Source: Adiantum capillus-veneris
Lineage: Eukaryota; Streptophyta; Polypodiopsida; Polypodiales; Pteridaceae
Assembly (NCBI GenBank): GCA_014529385.2
Contig: CM043942.1
Location: forward strand, 27,367,969 to 27,431,968
Direction of reading: 5' to 3'
DNA: 64,000 nucleotides
The translations under genes were made by a program, and so were the position numbers. The notes under the pieces are model-generated. The model was not told the origin of the DNA. It ran no database searches and was given only the letters and a program-made list of their open reading frames with translations. Positions 1 to 8,972 of this stretch are shown one piece after another. How positions within the stretch are numbered: the stretch's first letter is position 1; the number at the start of each line of letters is the position of its first letter.

Positions 1-45
1 CACTATAGAGCAAAGAGAAAAACAAAGGGGATTAGAACCAATCCG

Positions 46-663
46 ATGCCTAGAATAAGAGGAAAAAATCAATTCCTAATGCTAGTAAAGGCGGAAGATT
101 GTGTTAAGGACAAGATTTCTAGAAGAATGAGAGGCAATGATCAAAAGAGCTTACGAAAAGACAAAAGAAGCTCAAGAAATCAAGTTCAAAGGAATGAAAC
201 GAAAACTGAAACAGAAAAATCAAAAAAGAACAAGCGCAACAGAGAACACACGGAGTCCAAGTTAGAACGTAGAAACAAGTACAGAGAGCTCAAGAAAACT
301 CTGAAAGAAGTTTGGACGACAGAAATTGAGAGTGGAGAGGACGAAAACGCCAAAATCAAGGAAAACATGGATGTTCCCTCTCACTACAGGAAATTCACAA
401 TAGAGGATAGGAAGGTGGTATTAACCCAACCTATTCGAGAGAGAAGGGAGAACGAATCTTATGACGGACCGGAGGATGCAAAAAAAGTTGATTTAGCAGC
501 TCCAGGTGAGACACCTAGACCGGTGTACATAGCCACAGATTTGTCTCCAGGCGAGGAAGAGAGACTTTTGAGTCTTCTCAGAGAGTACAGGGATGTGTTT
601 GCATGGTCTTATAAGGACTTAAAGGGAGTTGACCCATCATATGCCAACACACAATCCCACTAA
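46..663 (+). pseudogene. Gag-pol linker / pre-RT segment of Tat-like element
   Basis: This 205-residue frame is very rich in Lys, Arg and Glu in its first 130 residues, with no zinc knuckle and no protease motif. Its last ~50 residues (YIATDLSPGEEERLLSLLRE, then RDVFAWSYKDLKGVDP) match the segment that precedes the RT fingers in plant Ty3/gypsy polyproteins. The conserved continuation (QHTIPLKQDAKP) appears in frame 3 from about 642, while this frame ends at 663, so a one-base frameshift lies near 636-641. The start shown is only the first Met; the real polyprotein begins further left. Function is as part of the pol polyprotein. Confidence 0.6.
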
Positions 664-749
664 AACAAGACGCAAAGCCTAGCAGACAGAGACCATACAC
701 ATATAATGATACGTTTGCTAAGCGAATCAAAGAAGAGATAGATAAGCTA

Positions 750-2045
750 ATGGAAGCTGAATTCATATACGAGATTGAACACACCGATTGGGTATCTCCG
801 ATTGTGGTGGTACCCAAGAAGAACGGAAAACTCCGAGTGTGTGTCAACTTAAAGAAAGTGAATGCTGCAACAATCAGGGACAATTATCCCCTGCCGATAA
901 CTGATCATGTTCTAGAGCGTGTATCAGGGAAAACAGCATACTCCTTTCTTGATGGTTTTTCAGGATATAACCAGCTAGCCATAGCACCGGAAGATCAACA
1001 TAAAACAGCTTTTGCAACGGAGTGGGGAATTTATGCTTATCGGGTTATGCCTTTTGGTCTAACCAATGCTCCCGCAACCTTCCAGAGGCTGATGACGCAT
1101 GCTTTCAAAGAATACTTAAGGTTGTTTCTAGAAATATACATGGATGACTTATGTGTACATTCTCTTCTGAGAGATGAGCATCTAGAACACCTAAGAAAAG
1201 TATTTGAGAAATGTAGGACATATCGCATTTGTCTCAATCCTGAGAAATGTGTGTTTATGGTCCGACAGGGCAGAATTCTGGGACATATTGTCTCACAAAA
1301 CGGAATATCCACGGATTTAGAGAAGATAAAAGTTATAGTGGATATGCCTAGACCAACCAATGCGAAACAAGTACAGAGCTTTATGGGACATTGCGGATAT
1401 TATAGACGATTCATTTACATGTACGCTATAATAGGCCAACCACTTTACAGGCTAATAGTGAACTTTGAATGGACAGAGGAGTGTGAGGAATCATTCAAGA
1501 AATTGAAAGAGGCACTCATTACTGCTCCAGTCTTGAAATCACCAGATTGGGAGAAGATATTCCATGTGCATATAGATGCTTCGGCATATGCAATAGGATG
1601 CATTCTGGCTCAGCCAGAAGAAGGAAACATGGATTTTCCTATCTGTTACGCCAGTCGACAGCTCAACAATGCAGAGAAGAATTACACCACAACAGAGCGA
1701 GAGGGATTAGGAATGATATATGCTGTGAAGAAATTTCGGCATTATCTTCTAGCCAACAAGTTTGTGTTTTTTACGGATCACCAAGCCTTGCTCTACCTAG
1801 TGAATAAACCATGCAATACCGGGAGAATAGTGAGATGGTTCATTATCTTACTGGAATTCGACTTCACGGTAGTAGTAAAGAAAGGAAAAACACATCTTAG
1901 AGCTGATCATCTTTCGCGATTGACGAATGGAGAAGACCCTATAGGAGTGGATGATGACATGCCAGACGCGTACTTGTTCAACATAGAAATGATACCGAAG
2001 TGGTCTCAAAATGTCGTTAGCCTATTAACCTATGGAGGAGTTTGA
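750..2045 (+). CDS. pol: Reverse transcriptase-RNase H of Tat-like Ty3/gypsy element
   Basis: The frame encodes RT and RNase H that copy element RNA into DNA inside virus-like particles. RT motifs are visible in order: [45 protein letters not shown] and the catalytic IYMDDLCVH box with its aspartates at residues 132-133. RNase H follows from about residue 270 with catalytic acids in HIDASAYAIG, TTEREGLG, FFTDHQALLYL and RADHLSR. All catalytic residues are present. The conserved protein extends upstream of the Met used here (RIKEEIDKLMEAEF in the same frame from ~690), so this is an internal piece of pol, not a true start. It ends at a stop, and integrase resumes in another frame at about 2100. 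Confidence 0.9.
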   Translation: MEAEFIYEIEHTDWVSPIVVVPKKNGKLRVCVNLKKVNAATIRDNYPLPITDHVLERVSGKTAYSFLDGFSGYNQLAIAPEDQHKTAFATEWGIYAYRVMPFGLTNAPATFQRLMTHAFKEYLRLFLEIYMDDLCVHSLLRDEHLEHLRKVFEKCRTYRICLNPEKCVFMVRQGRILGHIVSQNGISTDLEKIKVIVDMPRPTNAKQVQSFMGHCGYYRRFIYMYAIIGQPLYRLIVNFEWTEECEESFKKLKEALITAPVLKSPDWEKIFHVHIDASAYAIGCILAQPEEGNMDFPICYASRQLNNAEKNYTTTEREGLGMIYAVKKFRHYLLANKFVFFTDHQALLYLVNKPCNTGRIVRWFIILLEFDFTVVVKKGKTHLRADHLSRLTNGEDPIGVDDDMPDAYLFNIEMIPKWSQNVVSLLTYGGV

Positions 2046-2100
2046 TAGAAGAGAATACAACTAGAAACATATTGCTATTCAGCAATCCAAGAATCTTCAA

Positions 2101-4899
2101 TTGGTTGCAGGAAGGTTGTATCAATTGGGAAATGATCATGTTTTACGACTATGCATCAATCCTGAGGAATATAATATATATCTGCGCGAAGCACATGTTC
2201 AGGAATGTGCATTTCATTATTCAAGAAGGAACACATATAGGAATTTGTTACAATTGGGAGTCTATTGGCCAGGAATGAAAGAAAGCGTACATGAATATGT
2301 CACTGTATGTATTGTATGTTCATCAAAACCGCCAGCAGAGTATTCGACATTATATCAGATAATGATCGCTCCAGAATGGAGTCAGTATATTGTTGAATAT
2401 CTCCCAAATAGAACTTTCCCAGAAGGAACGTCAAAAGCTCGTCAGAAATCTGTAGAGACAGAAGCTAGAGATTACGCTTTAATAGGAGATCAACTCTATA
2501 AGAGAGGTAAAGACAACCAGCTTAGGATTTGCGCATCAGAGTCTGAGTATGTGATAATCCTGGAGCAAGCTCATGGAGGAGTAGGTGGAGGCCATTTCTC
2601 AGGTGATAAGACAGCAAAACTTGTCTTAGCCGCAGGAATATGGTGGCCAACATTACATATGGACGCTGAGGAATACGTTAAACGGTGTGATGACTGTCAG
2701 CGGACCAAAGTACCACTTAAAAGAGATGATATGCCGCTTAGACCAATGATGGGGGCAAGAGCTTTTGCAAAATGGGGGATTGATTATGTCGGACCCATTT
2801 CACCTCCTGCATATAAGACTCATGCACAATACATCGTTGTGGCTACAGACTATCTAACAAAGTGGGTCGAAGCAAAGGCAACTCAAAAAGCAGATGCCAG
2901 GACCACGGCACAATTTCTATATGAATACGTCTTTGTACGATATGGATTGCCAATAGAAATTGTGAGTGATCGAGGCACACATTTTATAAATGAAGTGATA
3001 GAGATCCTTCTAGATGAATTCATGGTAATCCATAGGAAATCAGCCCCGTATCATCCACAAGCAAACGGACAAGCTGAAGCAACAAACAAAACCATATGCA
3101 CGGTCCTTACGAAGATTGTATCTGAGTCGAGAACTGACTGGGACCAGAAGTTGCATTCAACATTATGGGCATATAGGGTAGCATATAAAACATCAATAGG
3201 AACGACCCCATATAACATGGTTTTTGGGCTAAATGCTATCTTACCAATAGAATTCTTGATTTCAACCTTAAGGGTGGCTAAGGATCTAGAGTGGACAGGG
3301 CACGAGCTTTCTGATAGAATAGATGACCTGGAAAAGCTAGACGAGCTTCGCCTAAAAGCAGTAGCTTCTATCTACGCTCAAAAAAGGCGACAAAAGGAAT
3401 TTTTTGATAAGCATGTGCGGACTAAAGAGTTTAAGGTTGGGGACTATGTCCTAGTTTACACTCTGAAACAGCATGCTAAGAAGCTTAAAAAGCGAGGGAT
3501 GGGACCTCTGGTGATTAAAGATCTATCACCAAGTGGAGCCGTCAAGCTTGCTACATTAGACGGAGAAGAAATGCCCAATTGGATTAGTGGATGCAGAGTG
3601 AAAAAGTATCTTTTGCCGCTAACCCAAGACATGCTTCTCAAAATACATCAAGAAAAGCTGCGTGTCCAGAAAAAGAAAAAGATTGTGGAGGAAGCGCAAG
3701 CCGAGGCGAAGGAAAGAATGGAGAAAAGAAGACTACTGCGTCAGAAACAGCGCAATGAAGGAGCAATACGAATAAACGCAGTCAGTATAACAGAAATGGA
3801 TAATGACAAAGAAGAACCCATCATTGAATGCAAAGTAGGAACCAACCAAATCAAAGCCAGAGCACTATTGGATTCAGGAGCTCAAACTAACCTACTTTCA
3901 CTCAGTTTGTATAGACAATTGACAAATGACACTAAATTACAAACTGCCAAGCAAGAGTTAAAGAGTTACTCTGAGAATTCAATCAAAACTGTCGGATGCA
4001 CAGTTTTACATATACAGATTAACCAGTATGTGTATCCTCATATGTTTTACGTGGTTGAAGACCAAGCTACACAACATCCATTATTGCTAGGACAACCATG
4101 GCAGAAGCAATACAATGCAATGATTGACTGGAGTTCTAAATCAGTGCTTATCAAATACGAAGGTGAAAGTCAATCAGTTAAGTTCACCAAAGGAGCAGAG
4201 CCAACTCCAAAGGAAGAATCCAAGAACAAAGGTAAACAACAACCAGAGAAAAAGAAGAAGCAATGGCAACCAAAAGTTTCTATACAACCGGATTACTCTT
4301 CGACGAGGAATTCTCAACATTGGATAAGGAAGACAAGCAATAATATAACAGCTCAACCTTGGGAAAAAACGGAGTCAAAGTTGGTATGGAGACCAAAAAA
4401 GGTTGTGCCAGAGAACACAAAGGTGGAAAACAGAGTCTTCAATACCAGACAACAAAGTGATTCCAGACAATCAAGGACAGTGAAACAGATCTGGATTCCA
4501 AAGAAGTTCATGACGGCACAAAGCTATAGCAAGCAAATTTGGATCCCAAGGATTTGTAAACAGGAACTCCCTTCAGTACAATCCACGGAAACTCCTAGGT
4601 ATTTCAAGGCGAGGAAATCAACACAAAGAACAAAGCAGGTTTGGGTCGCAAAGAGTTTGTGGCAAGCACAAGCGAAGCGGAAGCAGATTTGGATTGTGAA
4701 AAAGAACAACAAGGTAAAGAAGAATCCATCTACTGATTCTACTACCGAAGTGCCAAAACCAACCCAAAACCCGACCACCAATCCTTCAATCAAACAAAGA
4801 GCAGCTTTATTGGAAAGACTGTTGTATCATCGCTCTACAATTGCATTGGAAACTTATGACCAAAACAACTACAATACTTCGCCCATAGACACTTCATAG
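2101..4899 (+). CDS. pol: Integrase with duplicated zinc module, fused to downstream retropepsin-like domain
   Basis: This 932-residue frame starts inside pol. Residues ~25-75 carry one HHCC-like module ending in CIVC. Residues ~155-200 carry a second, canonical module (EQAHGGVGGGHF ... RCDDCQR). The integrase core follows with Asp228 (WGIDYVGPI), Asp290 (IVSDRGTHF) and Glu326 (NGQAEATNK), a D-D(35)-E triad that is intact. After a C-terminal integrase domain (to ~535), residues ~575-695 hold an aspartic protease fold: ALLDSGAQTNLL with Asp591 and later HPLLLGQPW. In standard Ty3/gypsy elements protease precedes RT. The last ~170 residues are Lys/Gln-rich and repeat a K-Q-[IV]-W-[IV]-x-K motif. 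Whether another protease exists left of the window is unknown. Confidence 0.85.
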   Translation: MVAGRLYQLGNDHVLRLCINPEEYNIYLREAHVQECAFHYSRRNTYRNLLQLGVYWPGMKESVHEYVTVCIVCSSKPPAEYSTLYQIMIAPEWSQYIVEYLPNRTFPEGTSKARQKSVETEARDYALIGDQLYKRGKDNQLRICASESEYVIILEQAHGGVGGGHFSGDKTAKLVLAAGIWWPTLHMDAEEYVKRCDDCQRTKVPLKRDDMPLRPMMGARAFAKWGIDYVGPISPPAYKTHAQYIVVATDYLTKWVEAKATQKADARTTAQFLYEYVFVRYGLPIEIVSDRGTHFINEVIEILLDEFMVIHRKSAPYHPQANGQAEATNKTICTVLTKIVSESRTDWDQKLHSTLWAYRVAYKTSIGTTPYNMVFGLNAILPIEFLISTLRVAKDLEWTGHELSDRIDDLEKLDELRLKAVASIYAQKRRQKEFFDKHVRTKEFKVGDYVLVYTLKQHAKKLKKRGMGPLVIKDLSPSGAVKLATLDGEEMPNWISGCRVKKYLLPLTQDMLLKIHQEKLRVQKKKKIVEEAQAEAKERMEKRRLLRQKQRNEGAIRINAVSITEMDNDKEEPIIECKVGTNQIKARALLDSGAQTNLLSLSLYRQLTNDTKLQTAKQELKSYSENSIKTVGCTVLHIQINQYVYPHMFYVVEDQATQHPLLLGQPWQKQYNAMIDWSSKSVLIKYEGESQSVKFTKGAEPTPKEESKNKGKQQPEKKKKQWQPKVSIQPDYSSTRNSQHWIRKTSNNITAQPWEKTESKLVWRPKKVVPENTKVENRVFNTRQQSDSRQSRTVKQIWIPKKFMTAQSYSKQIWIPRICKQELPSVQSTETPRYFKARKSTQRTKQVWVAKSLWQAQAKRKQIWIVKKNNKVKKNPSTDSTTEVPKPTQNPTTNPSIKQRAALLERLLYHRSTIALETYDQNNYNTSPIDTS

Positions 4900-4916
4900 T
4901 CGTCCGGGAGGACTCA

Positions 4917-4934
4917 GACTAGGAGGGGGGGAGG
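4917..4934 (+). other. Internal purine tract after pol
   Basis: A G-rich purine run (AGGAGGGGGGGAGG core) lies 20-35 bp past the pol stop codon. It resembles a polypurine primer but is not followed by an LTR start: the next bases are TATACAGG repeated twice, and no second copy of this sequence is visible in the window. It could be a secondary or central plus-strand primer. Confidence 0.4.
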
Positions 4935-7718
4935 TATACAGGTATACAGGAGCTATAAAGCAGCTACAAGCGACAAAAACAAAGAAAAACAAAAAATTAT
5001 ATGACAAGGGTAGTGTCTTACATGATTTTGCAATTTTTATGTTTGATTGCGGATATTGATAATATTTATGTCCTTATATACTTTGTTTTGCAACAAGAAG
5101 AGATCAAATGATGAATTTGGGTCTCTAGACGTGTAAATATCACTAAATAAGAGTGTTTTTGGAGCTAAAAAGTGGAAAAAAGTGGTAATCCAAGTCCAGA
5201 AATCACAAATAAGTGTATATTCATATACACAGGGTTACCAGCTATTTATTGTGTATGTTTGGAATTTTTTGGCTTCAATTTGCTATTTTCCTTTATTTTT
5301 TATGATTTTCTTAATAAAAGTAAAAGAAAAATAAAAAAAAAGCAGGTGAAATGAGATTGGAAAAAAGAAAAGAATAGACGGTGATGGTCCTAATGACAAG
5401 GGCAACCCATGGTAAAAATTGGGTACAATTCTGAAAAAGTTACGGAAAGTCCGAAATGACAGAATTTTGGCAAAGTGGACGGAATTCTAGAAACAGGTCA
5501 AACGGAGTCCAAATTGGGAAATTTCAAATCCTAAAGTGCATTTCACAACGAGATAGGAGCACATGTCAAATTTGGTGGCAAGTGAACCGGGAAGTCCGAA
5601 GTTAAGTATTTTTCACATCACTTTCAAGCTCATTCACACTATTACCTTCTTGGAGAGAGCAAGAGCCACAGGAGCACAGATCTTCTACGACCTTCTACGA
5701 CTTCCACGAGAGCTCAGAGGACACCAGACATGAGAGGTAGACTCGTTGCCATAAGCTTTTGATGCTTATCATTAACTTTTGTCGCGAAAACTGACCAAAA
5801 CCAAGAAACAAGAGCAGACGGGGAATGAGGTAGAATGCTAGGTAGTGGCACAACCGCCTAACCAAACCTTGCAAGAACTTATAGGTGGGTTACCCTAGTA
5901 TAGAAGATGGGTTTCTAACACTCAAAGCTCGAGAAAGAACGACTGGAAAAACCCTAGGTCAACAGAGCCTGCAAGAGGCAAACAGGAAAAAGTTGTCGAA
6001 ACAACACGAAACTTCACAAGAAGTTCAACCACATCAAGGACAATGCAACCATAGAATATCTCCAAGTTTGAATCACAAAAAGTAGGTCGGAACAACCGAT
6101 TTGGCTGCGGACACACAAAGCGTCATTTTGGCATAACGGCTGAAATTGACGACCGAATGAAATGAAACTTCACAAGCAGCTTCAAGTAACTATCGATGAC
6201 TTATGTTTGCAAGCAAAACCCAAAAGAAAGCTGATTCACTTACCGATGGTGAAAAAGACGCTTTCGGGCAACCAAGGGAGAAAGATGGAGAACGGGGAGC
6301 CAAAGTCAAGTTCAACCAAATAGATGGCTTCACAACATATCCAATGAGCTGGAAATGCAACTCTCGAGAAGAAAAGTTGAAGAAATTCAACTCCAAGGCA
6401 AAAAGACGACTTCGGAACTGAAATGCCTATAAGGGGGCTTTTTAGCTAAACTGATGACTTTTTAAGTTGAAAACTAGTTAGCAGGGCTTAGGGCACTAGC
6501 ACAAAGCATTCTTTGCACAAAAAGACCAACATTTCAAGAAAAGACATCATACGCGTATGATGTCTCACAGCATGAATTTCACATCCATTTCAACATTTGA
6601 GTGCATAGCCTCATTCCACATGTTAATCACATCCTATGAACCAAGTATCATGAGAATTGGAGTTAGAAAACCCAAGGAAAACCAAAAAGACGCAAAGTAG
6701 GCCATAAAATTGATTTTTGGTCCTAATTTTGTCAAAATAACTCCAAACTCATTGAAACTTTGTAGGATTGTTGTTAAACACATCTACAAGCTATCTGGAA
6801 CCAAAAAGCACCATTTTGACACAAAAAACATCATACGCGTATGATGTCTATTTGCACTTACAGAGCCAAAACTGCTCATTTGTCATCATACATCCATTAT
6901 ATATATCTAATACATGCTACATATGAAATTTGGAACCATTTGGTCAAGAGGATCACCCCATTAGCCCAATTGAGGGAAAATCCTTCACCTAAAGCCTATT
7001 TTTGGCCCAAATCCAACATACTCAAGTCCAAACCAAGATTTGAGTAGGAACAGTCCTTCACTAGTACATGGGGAGTCCACAGAACCAATCCCATGCAAAA
7101 TTGATGAAAAAGACATCATACGCGTATGATGTCTCCAGAGCCATTTTTAGCCCAAAATCTATCCAAACTTCATAAATCCACTGAATAAGCCTATCTAAAG
7201 CCAAATCCAAGCTTATAGAGAAATTTGGTCCAAAAATACACTAAAAGACATCATACGCGTATGATGTCTCACTATGTGATTTTGGCACCTCAGGGCTTCA
7301 ACCACCAAACAGAAGTGATCTACATGCCATTTGAAAGTGAACCACCAAGTTTTATCCAATTTGGATCATAAAATCCAATTCCCTTTCAAAATTTTGCCAA
7401 GAGCCGGAACTGGACTAAATTGGCCAAAACTTGACCAAATGGGATCCAAACTCAAATCCAAGCATATGATAATCATGTATACACTATTAGCTACAAGCAC
7501 AACCAATATGAAGTCATTTTGACACAAAAGACATCATACGCGTATGATGTCTCCAGCATGATTTTGAGCCCATTTTGCATATTTTTTCACCTACCTTGCA
7601 TCCTTAGGCCCTGAATAGCTCATGTTTCAATTTTCAAGTCATTTGGATAGTTAAAAGCTTCATTTCGGCTTTCAGTACTAAAAAGACGCTAACTTCTGAA
7701 ATTGGAGTTACAGGATCC
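4935..7718 (+). other. Non-coding spacer between pol and extra ORF of the Tat-like element
   Basis: About 2.8 kb of A-rich sequence without a credible coding frame; the short frames present have no recognisable motif. It begins with a doubled GTATACAGG and holds five copies of a conserved palindrome between 6542 and 7552 (listed separately). Long spacers with internal repeats in this position are known in the Tat/Ogre group. No splice or promoter signal could be assigned with confidence. Confidence 0.6.
6542..7552. repeat. Five copies of a perfect palindrome in diverged sequence
   Basis: The 20-base core ACATCATACGCGTATGATGT, its own reverse complement, occurs at 6544-6563, 6828-6847, 7113-7132, 7248-7267 and 7531-7550. 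Four copies extend to a 24-base perfect palindrome by AG on the left and CT on the right; the copy at 6828 has A in place of the outer G. Distances between copies are about 284, 285, 135 and 283 bp, suggesting a ~284-bp period with one shorter unit. Sequence between copies is only loosely similar (ACAAAAG before, CTCCAG or CTCAC after), so the palindrome is far better conserved than its surroundings. Confidence 0.9.
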
Positions 7719-8960
7719 ATGGATTCCACCAAGTCATCGGCAACGAAGAGAAAAAGACCGACAATCAAAGATGCTATTGCAGAAGCGGAACCATTTGACA
7801 TTCCGGCAGAAACCCTCAAGCCAACCAAAACTTGGGTGGAGGAAGCAGTATTGGAGAAAGAGGGAATAAAGATCTACCAGGGGACTTTCAGAGATCCTCA
7901 AGGGCAAGCGGTGGATGTACCGATGATCCCACAGGAATTGGTAGATTATAGCAGGTCAGAAGACATCAGCAGGTACCTGGAAAGGGCAGACTTGCACAGT
8001 TTCGTCACCTCGAGACCATCAGGTGTGGATACAAGAAGAGTGTACGAGTTGGCAACATCCATTCAGAAGGATGGAAAAGCCACATTGACAGCCATGGATG
8101 GAGAGAAGGTAGAAGTACAGATCACTCCACAGCTAATTGCAGACGCATTGAAGCTGCACAACAAAGGGAGCTCGGTCAGGGAAAGAAGGGAGGCCATAGA
8201 GGTCTATGGGCCCAAGAAACAGAATGCGACCTATGGAGATATGAAGGACCCAAGAGCGGCAACCCTTTGCCGACTGTACAACCAATTTCTTCATGTTTGC
8301 AGTAAAAGACCGTAAAAGTATACGACACCACCCCATGCCATTGCGACCACCATCACATGGGCATTAAAGAGCAATATGCCAAAAAAGGTGAATTACGCTC
8401 AACACATCCACGAGCAAGTAATTTCCATGCACAACGAGAAGCCAAAATACATAGGAGGAGCGGAAGTTCTGACAAGAATAGCTTATGAAGCTATTGGAGC
8501 TAGAGATCAGTGGCCAAAGGCTCCCTCCCAGAATGAGTGGCTTAGAGAACCCGACGAGGAGGAAGAACAGCCCGAAGTATCCAAGAGGGCATCCACAAGA
8601 GCACGCCGGAAACTAGAAGTAGTTTCAGAACCTGAAGAGGATGTGGACGAGCCACTTAAGAAGAAAGTAAAGAAGAAGGTTGCTCCCAAGAAAACCAAAA
8701 GTCAGAAAGCGGCAAGAATGGAAAGATTAGTGGAGCAGTTTAGAGCGGAAAGAGCTCTAAAGGGCGAATTTGAAGAAAAGTGGGTGCCAGACCCACTAAA
8801 GTCGGAACTAGCTCGGCCAGGCCACATATTGATCAATACGATCAATATATTAAAGCTTATGAGGAGTCAGAGGCTATTTTGGAGCAGCAACCTGTCGAGC
8901 CATACACTGAAGAGGAGGTACAGTAATTAAAAGCTGAGCTGAAAAAAGATGACAAGGGGA
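7719..8960 (+). pseudogene. Extra ORF of Tat-like element, N-terminal part, broken
   Basis: The frame starting at 7719 (MDSTKSSATKRKRPTIKDAI) stops at 8313-8315 but the same frame continues sensibly (KYTTPPHAIATTITWALKSN) into the frame from 8376, so this is a single nonsense change, probably CAA to TAA. A frameshift near 8818-8830 follows, because the plausible continuation (HIDQYDQYIKAYEESEAI then EEEVQ, stop, LKAELKKDDKGKRKV) lies in another frame until ~8960. The product is charged, with a basic patch (KKKVKKKVAPKK) around 8660-8700. I do not recognise a domain. It occupies the place of the additional ORF known downstream of integrase in Tat elements. Confidence 0.55.
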
Positions 8961-8972
8961 AAAGGAAAGTAG

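Noticed and set aside
4935-5000. LTR start after the internal purine tract
   Set aside because: The sequence begins TATACAGG instead of TG, and no second copy or matching end was found; a much better tract and LTR occur at 11029-11043.
6542-7552. Regularly spaced identical repeats as a CRISPR-like array
   Set aside because: Units are ~284 bp apart, the repeat is a perfect palindrome without unique short spacers, and the setting is a eukaryotic retrotransposon.
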